From contig DASRJX010000001.1 of the NCBI GenBank assembly GCA_035649235.1, positions 1-9,879 on the forward strand: a stretch of 9,879 nucleotides of DNA. Direction: 5' to 3'. The notes below the pieces were generated by a model, which saw nothing but the letters and a program-made list of their open reading frames with translations, searched no databases and was not told where the DNA came from. The DNA is from DASRJX01 sp035649235 (lineage in GTDB: Bacteria > Acidobacteriota > Polarisedimenticolia > Gp22-AA2). Positions 1 through 9,456 of the stretch are shown here, piece after piece; position 1 is the first letter of the stretch; every line of letters starts with the position of its first letter. The position numbers and the translations under genes were made by a program.

Positions 1-2108
1 ACCCGGACGACGGCGGAGGCCTCCTGGGAGGCCGCATCGGATGGCATGCCATCCAGGAGGACCTCCCTCACGGGGTCGAAGCCCGGATCGGCCAGGCTGC
101 GCGCCAGGTCGTCAGGATACGCGGGCGGGCGCGCCCGTGGCACGAAGCGGGCCCGCGGCAGGAGATCCTTGATGCCATAGACGCGCAGCGGCGGACGACT
201 GAGCCCTTCGAGGACCGGACCGACCACGAGTCCGGGGTCCGCCAGATCGTCGTAGCTGAGCAGGAAGCCGGCGTGCGCCAGGCGCAGGATCCGCAGCCGA
301 TCGGCGAGCGGCAGCGCGGGGAGCCGGGATCCCAGAGACGCCGACGGCGCGAGATCGAGGCGGTCGGTCGCCGGGTCCAGGATCGTCGGCACGCCGTCGG
401 CGTGCCCTGTCAGGAGCGAGTAGGTGAAACGGTCGAAGCGGAAGCCCCAGACCTGCTCGTCCGTCCTGGCCCAGATGCCGAGCGACTCCGGACGCGGGGC
501 GTGGTGCAGGCGCGGGGCCGTGGCGCCGTGCCCCACCACACCGGCGAGCGGGGAGGGCGCGTCGAGCCAGCCGGGGGCTGCGGTGGAGCGGGCGGGCGCG
601 GTCGCGACGGTCATCGAGAGGCCGCAGATCGCAGCGAGGATCCAGGCGGCCCAGCCGGAGGCCCGCCTCCCGCCCCGAGCCAGGACGGCCGCGCACGCGG
701 CCAGCGCCGCCGTCTCGATGCAGGCCCAGAGGAGGGATCGGAGGATCGAGCCGCGCACGACGGGTCCGCTCTCCGACTGCAGGATGGCCTCGGGCAGATG
801 CAGCGCCCGCCGCAGGAACGGATCGGCGATCGTCGGATCGACGACGAGCGCCGTCGCGACCAGGAAGAGCGCCAGCGCTGTCCCGGCGAACCACCGCCAG
901 GCGCGCGCACCCTGCCGTTGCCGGACGAGGTGGTCGAGCCCCTGGGCGGCGAGAATCGCCAGGGCGAAGACGGCCCCGATCAGGAAACGCTCCGGGTAGC
1001 GCACCTGCCGGAGCGGCCAGAGGACTGCCTGCAGCGTCCCGTAGAGCGGCGTGTGATCGCCGAGCGCCATCAGCGCGAAGACGGCCCCGATGCCTCCCAC
1101 GACCAGCGCACGCCGCCGGACGCCACCGCCGAGCAGAGCCACAGCACCCAGCAGCAGCGGCGCCGCCCCCACGTAGATCGAGAGCAGGAAGGGATAGCCC
1201 CCTTCGAAGAGCCAGCGCCCCCACCAGGCCGCAGGGCTCAACCGCGTGGCGTCGCCGCAGAACCGGGGCAGGACGACTTCCGCGAGGCGGGCCGGCTGCA
1301 GCGACCATTTCATCGCTTCCTCCTCGGGGAGCCCATGGGCGCGCGGCGAGAGCCCGACGAGATCGGCCGCCGGCACGATCTGCACGGCGGCCAGGAGGGC
1401 GGCGAGGCCCGCGACCACGAGGAGCGATCCGGCCACGCGGGACGGCTGCAGGCCGGGCCGGGCTTCCGGGAGGGACGCGGGACGGGTGAGAGCCAGGGCG
1501 AGCGCCAGCGCCCCATATGCGAGCGCGCTCGCGGGCTCCCCGGTGAGGAGCACCACGGCGAGGGCCACGACGGCCAGGATCCGATGGAGCCGGCGGCCTG
1601 ACTCCAGTTGGCGCAGGAAGGCCCAGATCGCCAGCGGCACCCAGGCCGCGGCGGCGAGCACGTTCTGCATGCTGGCGAGCGACGCCGCGGGACCGGAGAG
1701 CGCCATGACTGTCGAGCCGAGTGCTGCGGCCTCGCGACCGAGCGGCAGGTGCCTCAGAAGCAGGTAGGCACCCCACAGAAGGAGCGCGAACTGCAGGACC
1801 ACGGACGCCGTGAACGCCGCCTGCACCGGCAGCACCAGGAACAGCGCCGTGCTCGGGTGCGCGATCAGGTGGTTGGGATTGGCGAACAGCGGCGTGCCAC
1901 CGCCGTGATAGGGGTCCCACAGGGGCAGCTCGCCGCGCGCCAGGCGCTCGCTCACGAGCGCGCGCACCGGCAGGTGGTTCTGGGTGACGTCGCGGAGGTA
2001 GAAGAGGCGCCCCCGGAAGGCACCCTGGAATGCGACCAGCAGCAGCCCCGCCAGGAGGATCGCGGGGGCCCACGCGGCGAGCGGACGCCGGGCCGGGTCA
2101 GGGATCAT
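1..2108 (-). CDS. YfhO-like polytopic membrane protein (GT-C superfamily-like), 3' part cut by window edge
   Basis: Reading the minus strand from the ATG at 2106-2108 gives an open frame of 702 codons with no stop before the window edge, so the C-terminus is missing. The protein starts with a short basic stretch and a transmembrane helix (about residues 11-28), then a loop with the RD pair (R39, D40) and the motif PLWDPYHGGGTPLFANPNHL at 62-81, typical of YfhO/GT-C membrane proteins. Many hydrophobic helices follow up to about residue 504. Family-like landmarks are KWSLQPARLAEVVLP (267-281), LGDHTPLY (349-356) and RYPERFL (370-376). After residue 505 comes a long non-membrane domain, ending with a VYGIKDLLPRARFV segment near 643-656. 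In Gram-positive bacteria YfhO acts in lipoteichoic acid glycosylation; here the substrate is unknown. D40 is the likely GT-C catalytic acid by position (inference). It follows pilR by 28 bases with no promoter and no clear ribosome site, so it is probably co-transcribed. Family call is firm, function is not. Confidence 0.85.
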   Translation of the reverse strand, partial: MIPDPARRPLAAWAPAILLAGLLLVAFQGAFRGRLFYLRDVTQNHLPVRALVSERLARGELPLWDPYHGGGTPLFANPNHLIAHPSTALFLVLPVQAAFTASVVLQFALLLWGAYLLLRHLPLGREAAALGSTVMALSGPAASLASMQNVLAAAAWVPLAIWAFLRQLESGRRLHRILAVVALAVVLLTGEPASALAYGALALALALTRPASLPEARPGLQPSRVAGSLLVVAGLAALLAAVQIVPAADLVGLSPRAHGLPEEEAMKWSLQPARLAEVVLPRFCGDATRLSPAAWWGRWLFEGGYPFLLSIYVGAAPLLLGAVALLGGGVRRRALVVGGIGAVFALMALGDHTPLYGTLQAVLWPLRQVRYPERFLIGAVFALAILAAQGLDHLVRQRQGARAWRWFAGTALALFLVATALVVDPTIADPFLRRALHLPEAILQSESGPVVRGSILRSLLWACIETAALAACAAVLARGGRRASGWAAWILAAICGLSMTVATAPARSTAAPGWLDAPSPLAGVVGHGATAPRLHHAPRPESLGIWARTDEQVWGFRFDRFTYSLLTGHADGVPTILDPATDRLDLAPSASLGSRLPALPLADRLRILRLAHAGFLLSYDDLADPGLVVGPVLEGLSRPPLRVYGIKDLLPRARFVPRARPPAYPDDLARSLADPGFDPVREVLLDGMPSDAASQEASAVVR
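18..66. repeat. Cluster of three short palindromes inside the YfhO-like gene
   Basis: Three inverted repeats follow one another: GGCCTCC-TG-GGAGGCC (18-33), a perfect 16-base palindrome GGATGGCATGCCATCC (39-54), and GGAGG-A-CCTCC (56-66). They lie within the reading frame of the YfhO-like protein, which stays open across them, so they are coding. They could form hairpins in mRNA, or be a chance product of high GC. Confidence 0.4.
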
Positions 2109-2136
2109 GATGGGTGCCGGGGGCGCGACGTCCGCC

Positions 2137-3537
2137 TCAGCCGACGCTCGCCCGCGGCTCCTTCCGTCCCTCGAAGAGATTGTATTTCTTCGCGAAGTAC
2201 CGGAAGGAGCGGAAGCTCATGCCGAGGAGCTCCGCGGCGCGGGTCTGGACGCCGTGTGCGCGATCGAGCGCCAGCTGCATGAAGTGCTGGCGCAGGCCCT
2301 CGAGCTGCCGCTCGAGATCGATCCCCTGGTCGCTCAGGCCGTCCGGCAGATCGTGGGAGGCCCGGGGAGCCCCCCCGAGATCGCGGGTCAGGTCACCCGG
2401 CGCGATCGTGTCGCCGATCGTCAGTGCCACGGCGCGCTCGATGACGTTCTCCAGCTCGCGCACGTTCCCGGGCCAGGCGTGATCGAGGAGCTGCTGCATG
2501 GCCGCATCCGTCACGCCCGACATCTTCTTGCCCATCACGGAGCCGTATTTCTGCAGGAAGTGACGCACCAGCCGCGGGATGTCCTCGCGCTTGTCCCGCA
2601 GGGGAGGCATCTGGATCTGGATGACGTTGATCCGGTAGTAGAGGTCCTCGCGGAAGCGCTTCTCCCGCACCAGCTGCTCCAGGTCCTGGTTGGTGGCCGC
2701 GAGGACGCGCACGTTGACCTCGGCCTCCTCGGTGCCGCCGACCCGCCGGATCCGCCGATCCTGCAGGACGCGCAGCAGCTTGACCTGCATCGCGGGCGTC
2801 GTGTCGCCGATCTCGTCCAGGAACAGCGTGCCGCCGTCGGCCACCTCGAACAGGCCCTTCTTGGCGGTGACCGCGCCCGTGAACGAGCCCCGCGCGTGGC
2901 CGAAGAGCTCGCTCTCCAGCAGCTCGTCGGGCAGGGCGCCACAGTTAATAGAGACGAACGGCCGGCCGTCGCGCGGACTGCGCGCGTGGATGGCGCGCGC
3001 CGCAAGCTCCTTCCCCGTACCCGACTCGCCGCAGATCAGCACGGTGCTGTGGGTCGGGGCGATCCGGTCGATGAGCTCCAGGACCTCCTTCATGCGCGGG
3101 CTCTCGCCGACCAGTTCGTCGAGCCGGGCCTTCTCCTTGAGTTCCCGCTTCAGGATGCGGTTCTCGTGCTCGAGGCGTCGCTTCTCGAGCGCGTTGTGCA
3201 CGACGTTCTTCAGCTCCTCGACGTCGAACGGCTTGATGAGGTAGTCGTACGCACCGAGCTTCAACGCCTCGACCGCGCTCTCCGTCGAGGCGTAGGCGGT
3301 GATCAGGATCACCGGCGTATCCGGGTTGGACGTCCGCGCCTGCCGCAGCACCTCGATCCCCGAGAGGCCCGGCATCGAGATGTCGCTGATGACCAGGTCG
3401 AACTCGCCCCGCGCCACGAGGTCAACGGCCTTCTCGGACGACTCCGCGGCGGACACCCCGTAGCCCTCCTTGCGCAGCAGGATCGACAGGAAGTCCCGCA
3501 TGCCCGCTTCATCGTCGACGATCAGGATGCGATCCAC
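2137..3537 (-). CDS. pilR: PilR, sigma-54-dependent NtrC-family response regulator
   Basis: A 466-residue protein with the full three-domain layout. The receiver domain (about 1-120) has the acidic pair D8/D9, phospho-acceptor D52 in VISDISMPG, T80 and K102. The AAA+ sigma-54 activator domain (about 142-372) has Walker A GESGTGKE at 170-177, the sigma-54 contact loop GSFTGA at 217-222, Walker B GGTLFLDEIG at 235-244, the FREDLYYRINV arginine-finger region at 295-305 and WPGNVRELENVIERA at 355-369. A Fis-type helix-turn-helix lies near 427-452 (QTRAAELLGMSFRSFRYFAK). In studied species PilR is phosphorylated by PilS and, with sigma-54 RNA polymerase, turns on pilA. The start is GTG, supported by a GGAGG site at 3542-3546 four bases upstream, inside the end of pilS. 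The 16-base overlap with pilS suggests translational coupling. The PilR name rests on the domain set plus its position after pilS. Other NtrC-type regulators share these domains, but the context makes them unlikely. Confidence 0.96.
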   Translation of the reverse strand: MDRILIVDDEAGMRDFLSILLRKEGYGVSAAESSEKAVDLVARGEFDLVISDISMPGLSGIEVLRQARTSNPDTPVILITAYASTESAVEALKLGAYDYLIKPFDVEELKNVVHNALEKRRLEHENRILKRELKEKARLDELVGESPRMKEVLELIDRIAPTHSTVLICGESGTGKELAARAIHARSPRDGRPFVSINCGALPDELLESELFGHARGSFTGAVTAKKGLFEVADGGTLFLDEIGDTTPAMQVKLLRVLQDRRIRRVGGTEEAEVNVRVLAATNQDLEQLVREKRFREDLYYRINVIQIQMPPLRDKREDIPRLVRHFLQKYGSVMGKKMSGVTDAAMQQLLDHAWPGNVRELENVIERAVALTIGDTIAPGDLTRDLGGAPRASHDLPDGLSDQGIDLERQLEGLRQHFMQLALDRAHGVQTRAAELLGMSFRSFRYFAKKYNLFEGRKEPRASVG

Positions 3538-5201
3538 GTGGCCTCCGTCGACCTCACGGCCGATCTGCGCGGCAGGTGGAGGACGATCTCCGTCCCGGTG
3601 CCCGGCCGGCTGCGCACCGTGATCCGCCCTCCGTGCTCCTGCACGATGCGGTAGACGATGGCGAGGCCCAGACCCGACCCGCCGCGGAACGAGCCGTGGA
3701 ACGGCTGGAAGTTCGCGGTCACCTCCCCTTCCGACATGCCGATCCCCGTGTCCGCGAACGTCACCACGGCCTGCTCCAGAGGCCCTTCCCGGGCCCGGGC
3801 CGTGAGCCGTCCCCCCTCCGGCATCGCGCGGAGGGCGTTCTTCGCCAGGTTCCAGAACACCTGCTTCATGCGGTTGACGTCCACCTCGGCCGGCACGTTG
3901 TCACGCCCCACGTCCAGCACCACCTGGTGGCTCGGGCGCTTCTCCTCACTGTTCTCCAGCAGGCTCAGGGTCTCGCGCAGCAGGTCCGCCAGGTTGGTCT
4001 CCTCCGGGTGGAAGCGGCCGGGCTTGGCGAACAGCAGGAAGTCGCGGATGGTGCCGTCGAGGCGCTTCGACTCCTTGCAGACGATGTCCATGAGCTCGGC
4101 GGCCTCTCCCTTGGGACGCAGGTCACGCTTGAGGACCTGCACCGACCCGCTGATCGAGGCGAGGGGGTTGCGAAGCTCGTGCGCCACGCCCGCGGCCATC
4201 TCGCCCAGGGCCGCCATGCGCTTCTTCAGCGCCACCTCTTCCTCGAGGACCCGGATCTCGGTGAGGTCCTGAAAGATGAAGATCATGCCCACGGAGGTCC
4301 CGTCCCTCTCCTTCAGGATCGAGACGGTGAATCCCAGGAACAGCTCGCGGCCCTGCGGATCCCTGTAGTCGGTCTCGAACCGGTACCGCCGCTCGCGTTC
4401 CAGGGCGGCCGCGATGCGGCCCAGGATCGCCGTGTCCTGACCGAGCAGCTCGGCGACGGTCTTGCCGTGCAGCCGCTCGAGGCTCCATCCCGAGATTTCC
4501 GCCGCCGCGCGGTTCGCGAAGGTGATTTGCCCCAGTCCGTCGCAGGTCAGGAGCCCCGAATTGATGCTGTCGATGATGTTGTCGTTGAAGGCCCTGAGGT
4601 GCGCCAGGTCGTCCTGCCGCATCTCCAGCTCCCGGCCCGTGCGGCGCAGGCTCTCGGTCAGGTGCGACGCCAAGTAGGCCAGCGCCAGGAAGGAGACCAG
4701 GTGGGCCAGGAGCGCGTAGAGCACGCGCACCGAGGGCACCGAGGACTCCTCGAACAGCCCCTGCGGCGAGGGGGGCAGGCCCCCCTGCTGGAGCAGCAGG
4801 ACCAGGGCGGCGTACATCGCCCAGGAGCACACGGCGATGGCGAAGCCGCCCCGGCGCAGCAGCAGGATGCACGCCGCGACGATCCCCGGCAGGTAGAGGA
4901 ACGAGAAGGGGCTCTGCACCCCGCCCGTGAAGTAGACGAACCCGGTGACGATCGCCGCGTCCCCCGCCAGCTGGAGGAACGCCTGGACGCGCGGGGCCGG
5001 GAACGCCCGCAGCGCCCCCGCGTACAGGAGCGTCAGCAGGTACGCCCCGATGGCCAGGACGTAGAACGGCCACAGCGGCCGCAGGGGACGGTACAGCAGC
5101 TCGATCACGAAGGCGCAGACCAGCAGGGTCGTCGTGACGACGACCCGGAAGGTCATGAGCCATTTGAGCTGCCGGACGAGCTCCGATTCCGCCGCGCGCA
5201 T
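3522..5201 (-). CDS. pilS: PilS, membrane sensor histidine kinase
   Basis: A 559-residue kinase. The N-terminal 180 residues hold about six transmembrane helices (roughly 15-36, 43-63, 72-92, 98-115, 119-138, 160-180), the topology known for PilS, which senses pilin in the inner membrane in Pseudomonas. A short coiled linker (181-203) leads to a PAS domain (about 204-318). The dimerisation domain carries the phospho-accepting H341 in VAHELRNPLASI. The ATP-binding domain shows the N box NLAKNALRAM (451-460), DTGIGM (484-489) and GGSGLGLAIV (507-516). The F-box region reads FQPFHGSFR (498-506) instead of the more usual FEPFFTTK form; this is a variant, not a loss of a catalytic residue. The ATG at 5199-5201 has only a weak ribosome site and lies 9 bases after the pilC stop, so translation probably depends on coupling to pilC. 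Its 3' end overlaps pilR. Substrate is predicted to be PilR D52. Confidence 0.95.
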   Translation of the reverse strand: MRAAESELVRQLKWLMTFRVVVTTTLLVCAFVIELLYRPLRPLWPFYVLAIGAYLLTLLYAGALRAFPAPRVQAFLQLAGDAAIVTGFVYFTGGVQSPFSFLYLPGIVAACILLLRRGGFAIAVCSWAMYAALVLLLQQGGLPPSPQGLFEESSVPSVRVLYALLAHLVSFLALAYLASHLTESLRRTGRELEMRQDDLAHLRAFNDNIIDSINSGLLTCDGLGQITFANRAAAEISGWSLERLHGKTVAELLGQDTAILGRIAAALERERRYRFETDYRDPQGRELFLGFTVSILKERDGTSVGMIFIFQDLTEIRVLEEEVALKKRMAALGEMAAGVAHELRNPLASISGSVQVLKRDLRPKGEAAELMDIVCKESKRLDGTIRDFLLFAKPGRFHPEETNLADLLRETLSLLENSEEKRPSHQVVLDVGRDNVPAEVDVNRMKQVFWNLAKNALRAMPEGGRLTARAREGPLEQAVVTFADTGIGMSEGEVTANFQPFHGSFRGGSGLGLAIVYRIVQEHGGRITVRSRPGTGTEIVLHLPRRSAVRSTEATWIAS

Positions 5202-5210
5202 CCATGCGGC

Positions 5211-6413
5211 CTAGGCGATCTTGCCGAGCAGGCTGAACATCGGCATGTACATGGAGATGACGATGCCGCCGATCATGATGCCGAGGAACAGGATCATGAC
5301 GGGCTCGAGCAGCGCCATGAGGTTCTCGACCGCCTCGTCCACCTCGTCCTCGTAGAAGTCGGCGATCTTCGAGAGCATGGCGTCCAGGGCGCCCGTCTGC
5401 TCGCCGACGCTGATCATCTGCACGACCATCGACGGGAAGACAGCCGTCTCCTCGAGCGGCCCGGAGATGGTCTTCCCCTCCTCGATGCTCTTGCGGGTCG
5501 CCATGATGGCGTCCTCGACGATGGCGTTGCCGGAGGTGCGCGCGGTGATCTCCAGCCCCTCGAGGATCGGAACACCCGACTGGATGAGCGTGCCCAGCGT
5601 GCGGCAGAAGCGGGCCACCGAGATCTTGCGCAGCACGTCCCCCAGGACCGGAATCTTCAGCAGGAAGGCGTCGATCTGGCGGCGCCCCTTGTAGGTCTGA
5701 TAGTAGCGGTGCAGGAAGAACGCCATCGCCCCCAGCGCCACGACGATGACCGGCATGAAGCGGCCGAGGAAGCGGCTGGCGGCGATCGTGATCCGCGTCG
5801 GCAGAGGCAGCGTCGCCCCGAGTCCCTCGAACAGCATGGCGAAGGTCGGGATGACCTTCCAGAGGATGACCACCACGACGCCGATGGCGATGGTGATGAC
5901 GGCGGTCGGGTAGATCATGGCCGATCGGACGGCGCTCTGCAGCTTGACCCGCTTCTCGATGTAGGTCGACAGCCGCTGCAGGATGGTGTCCAGGATGCCG
6001 CCCGACTCTCCCGCGGCGATCATGTTGCAGAACAGGTCGTTGAAGACCTTCGGGTGCTTGCGTAGGGAGTCCGCCAGGGTCATCCCCGACTCCACGTCCT
6101 GGCGCACCTGGAACAGCACCTTCTGGAACACCCGGTTCTTCTGCTGCGACCCCAGGATCTCGAGGCATTGGACCAGGGGCAGGCCCGCATCGATCATGAC
6201 CGAGAACTGCCGGGTGAAGATCGCGATCTCCTTCTGCCTGACGCCGCCGCCGAACTTCGGGATCGCGAGCTCCTTACCCTTCTCGGTGACCGCCGACACC
6301 ATGATCTGCTGCCGGCGCAGCGCCTGGATGACCATGTCCTTGCTGTCCGCGGTGAGGACGCCCTCCTGCATCTTGCCCGTCTTGTTCTTCCCCTTCCAGG
6401 CGTAGGTCGGCAT
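5211..6413 (-). CDS. pilC: PilC, type IV pilus inner-membrane platform protein
   Basis: A 400-residue protein of the GspF/PilC family, the usual length. It has two related cytoplasmic helical domains: the first begins FTRQFSVMIDAGLPLVQCLEIL (66-87), with the landmark NMIAAGESGGILDTIL at 130-145, and the second begins FCRTLGTLIQSGVPILEGLEI (269-289), with MISVGEQTGALDAML at 333-347. Transmembrane helices are seen near 168-190, 219-236 and 370-392. The N-terminus (MPTYAWKGKNKTGKMQEGVL) is the classic PilC start. In the pilus machine PilC sits at the base in the inner membrane, where the PilB and PilT ATPases act on it to add or remove pilin subunits. The ATG is supported by a strong GGGAGGAG site at 6417-6424, and the gene lies 15 bases after pilT. 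The same family includes GspF of type II secretion; the neighbouring pilT and pilS decide for PilC. Confidence 0.98.
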   Translation of the reverse strand: MPTYAWKGKNKTGKMQEGVLTADSKDMVIQALRRQQIMVSAVTEKGKELAIPKFGGGVRQKEIAIFTRQFSVMIDAGLPLVQCLEILGSQQKNRVFQKVLFQVRQDVESGMTLADSLRKHPKVFNDLFCNMIAAGESGGILDTILQRLSTYIEKRVKLQSAVRSAMIYPTAVITIAIGVVVVILWKVIPTFAMLFEGLGATLPLPTRITIAASRFLGRFMPVIVVALGAMAFFLHRYYQTYKGRRQIDAFLLKIPVLGDVLRKISVARFCRTLGTLIQSGVPILEGLEITARTSGNAIVEDAIMATRKSIEEGKTISGPLEETAVFPSMVVQMISVGEQTGALDAMLSKIADFYEDEVDEAVENLMALLEPVMILFLGIMIGGIVISMYMPMFSLLGKIA

Positions 6414-6428
6414 CGGCTCCTCCCGCTC

Positions 6429-7559
6429 CTATCTCTTGTTGCTCGCCCGGGCGGCGGACATTCCGACCGCCGTCGGCTGGTTGATCAGCCCCGCCCCGCG
6501 GTTGATCATCTCCTGGAGCTCGTCGGGGTTGCTGCTGTGCGACAGCGCCGTCGTCAGGGTGATCAGCTTCTTGAAGTAGATCGAGGCGAGCGACTGGTTG
6601 AAGGTCTGCATCCCGAACTGGGCCTGGCCCGTCTGCATCATGGAGTAGATCTGGTGCACCTTGTCCTCGCGGATGAGGTTCCGGATGGCGGAGTTGGGCA
6701 CCATGATCTCCATGGCCAGCGCGCGCCCCTTGCCGGAGGCCTTCGGAAGCAGCGACTGGCACAGGATCCCCTCCAGGACGAAGGAGAGCTGGGCGCGGAT
6801 CTGGGACTGCTGGTGCGCCGGGAACACGTCGATGATCCGGTTAATCGTCTGGGCGGCTGAGTTCGTGTGCAACGTCGCGAAGGTCAGGTGGCCCGTCTCG
6901 GCGATGCGCAGAGCCGCCTCGATCGTCTCCAGGTCGCGCATCTCGCCGATCAGCACGACGTCGGGGTCCTGGCGCAGCACGGACTTGAGCGCGTTGGTGA
7001 ACGAGTGCGTGTCTGCGAACAGCTCCCGCTGGTTGACGATGGAGCTCTTGTGACCGTGCAGGTACTCGACCGGGTCCTCGATGGTGACGATGTGTCCCTT
7101 GTCCTCGTTGTTGATCTTGTCGATCATGGCCGCTAGCGTGGTCGACTTGCCGGACCCCGTCGGCCCGGTCACCAGGATCAGGCCCCGCGGCTTGTCGCAC
7201 AGGCCCGAGACCACGTCGGGCAGGCCGAGCTCCTGGAAGGTCTTGATCTCCCACGGGATGGTCCGGAGAGAGGCGGCCACGGCCCCGCGCTGGCTGAAGA
7301 CGTTGGCGCGGAACCGGGCCAGGCCCCGCACGCCGAACGAGAAATCGAGCTCGAGGTTCTCCTCGAAGCGGTGCTTCTGCTGGTCCGTCAGCACGCTGTA
7401 GGCCAGGGACTTGGTCTCGGGGGCGGTGAGCGGAGGGAGCTGCAGCGGCACCAGCTTGCCGTCGACCCGGATCTGGGGCGGCGAGTTCGTGGTGATGTGC
7501 AGGTCGGTCCCACCTTGCTCCACGAGGGTCTTCAAGAGCTGATGCAGCGTCACCGCCAT
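6429..7559 (-). CDS. pilT: PilT, type IV pilus retraction ATPase
   Basis: A 376-residue hexameric secretion-type ATPase. The N-terminal PAS-like domain carries GGTDLHIT (16-23) and PPQIRVDGKL (27-36). The C-terminal RecA-like core has Walker A GPTGSGKST (132-140), the Asp box IEDPVEY (160-166), Walker B LRQDPDVVLIGEMRD (195-209, catalytic E206) and the His box TGHLTFATLHT (222-232). The AIRNLIR sequence at 291-297, which separates PilT from PilB/GspE and is needed for retraction in studied PilT proteins, is intact. There is no tetracysteine zinc motif, also as expected for PilT. The chain is somewhat longer than the 344-residue Pseudomonas protein owing to a C-terminal tail after about residue 350. 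PilT powers depolymerisation of the pilus and hence twitching motility and DNA uptake. The ATG has an excellent AGGAGG site fused to the pilB stop codon. No second PilT or PilU gene is in the window. Confidence 0.98.
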   Translation of the reverse strand: MAVTLHQLLKTLVEQGGTDLHITTNSPPQIRVDGKLVPLQLPPLTAPETKSLAYSVLTDQQKHRFEENLELDFSFGVRGLARFRANVFSQRGAVAASLRTIPWEIKTFQELGLPDVVSGLCDKPRGLILVTGPTGSGKSTTLAAMIDKINNEDKGHIVTIEDPVEYLHGHKSSIVNQRELFADTHSFTNALKSVLRQDPDVVLIGEMRDLETIEAALRIAETGHLTFATLHTNSAAQTINRIIDVFPAHQQSQIRAQLSFVLEGILCQSLLPKASGKGRALAMEIMVPNSAIRNLIREDKVHQIYSMMQTGQAQFGMQTFNQSLASIYFKKLITLTTALSHSSNPDELQEMINRGAGLINQPTAVGMSAARASNKR

Positions 7560-7564
7560 CGCGT

Positions 7565-7569
7565 CCTCC

Positions 7570-7570
<1 letters not shown>
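7565..7570 (-). promoter_or_regulatory. pilT ribosome binding site fused to the pilB stop codon
   Basis: On the minus strand the sequence runs TGAGGAGGACGCGATG. The last base of the pilB TGA stop is the first base of a perfect AGGAGG Shine-Dalgarno site, 5 bases before the pilT ATG. A ribosome finishing PilB therefore ends directly on the PilT initiation site, which suggests coupled synthesis of the two motor ATPases (coupling is inference). Confidence 0.85.
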
Positions 7571-9285
<1,715 letters not shown>

Positions 9286-9291
9286 CAGGGA

Positions 9292-9295
9292 CTCC
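9292..9295 (-). promoter_or_regulatory. pilB ribosome binding site that decides the start
   Basis: GGAG on the minus strand lies 6 bases before the ATG at 9283-9285. The alternative in-frame GTG at 9343-9345 has no comparable site, and the 20 residues it would add (MSGAGAPLRRASPTDHAESL) do not look like part of the ATPase family. This supports the shorter PilB. Confidence 0.7.
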
Positions 9296-9360
9296 GCGTG
9301 ATCCGTTGGAGACGCCCGCCGCAGAGGGGCGCCCGCTCCGCTCACAGCCGTCCGGCAGTC

Positions 9361-9389
9361 AAATTAGGGGGCCGAACAATTTTTGTCAA
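9361..9389 (-). promoter_or_regulatory. Candidate leftward promoter for the pil operon (proximal)
   Basis: On the minus strand a perfect TTGACA (9384-9389) is followed after 17 bases by TAATTT (9361-9366). The -10 match is poor (3 of 6), but the -35 and spacing are right. The start would be near 9354, about 70 bases before the pilB ATG. A tentative call. Confidence 0.35.
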
Positions 9390-9401
9390 GTCGTTTGTCA
9401 A
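9382..9401. repeat. Direct repeat of TTTGTCAA, 12-base period
   Basis: TTTGTCAA occurs at 9382-9389 and again at 9394-9401, exactly 12 bases apart. On the minus strand each copy contains TTGACA, so the pair also supplies two -35-like boxes pointing toward pilB. It may be a repeated regulator site or a by-product of promoter sequence. Confidence 0.5.
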
Positions 9402-9406
9402 AAAAC

Positions 9407-9422
9407 GTATATCTACATATAC
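9407..9422. repeat. Small palindrome GTATAT-CTAC-ATATAC
   Basis: Six-base arms GTATAT (9407-9412) and ATATAC (9417-9422) are perfect inverted repeats around a four-base centre. It lies just upstream of the rightward -35 box and downstream of one leftward promoter candidate. It could be a second operator half or simply an AT-rich chance palindrome. Confidence 0.4.
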
Positions 9423-9426
9423 AGTA

Positions 9427-9456
9427 TTGACATCACATAATACATGAATCTATGAT
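9427..9456 (+). promoter_or_regulatory. Sigma-70-type promoter for the rightward mannosyltransferase-like gene
   Basis: A perfect -35 box TTGACA (9427-9432), an 18-base spacer and a -10 box TATGAT (9451-9456, one mismatch to TATAAT). Transcription would start near 9463, giving a very short leader of about 17 bases before the ATG at 9480. A good match inside the AT-rich block upstream of a gene in the right orientation. It assumes a sigma factor with standard consensus. Confidence 0.65.

Noticed and set aside
112..2073. A 653-codon minus-strand open frame across the left part of the window.
   Set aside because: It is rich in Arg, Pro, Ala and Gly without any family motif. The neighbouring minus-strand frame starting at 2108 gives a clear YfhO-like membrane protein over the same DNA.
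2107..3654. A 515-codon plus-strand open frame antisense to pilR.
   Set aside because: It is antisense to an unambiguous NtrC-family regulator and has only low-complexity composition.
3576..6065. A very long open frame (829 codons) on the plus strand antisense to pilS and pilC.
   Set aside because: Its translation is rich in Arg, Asp, Glu, Gln, His and Gly with no domain or membrane pattern. It lies opposite two clear genes, which is the usual by-product of high-GC codon bias.
9286..9345. N-terminal extension of PilB by 20 residues from an upstream GTG.
   Set aside because: There is no ribosome site before the GTG, and the extension lacks family resemblance. The internal ATG has a well-placed GGAG and the classic PilB/GspE start.
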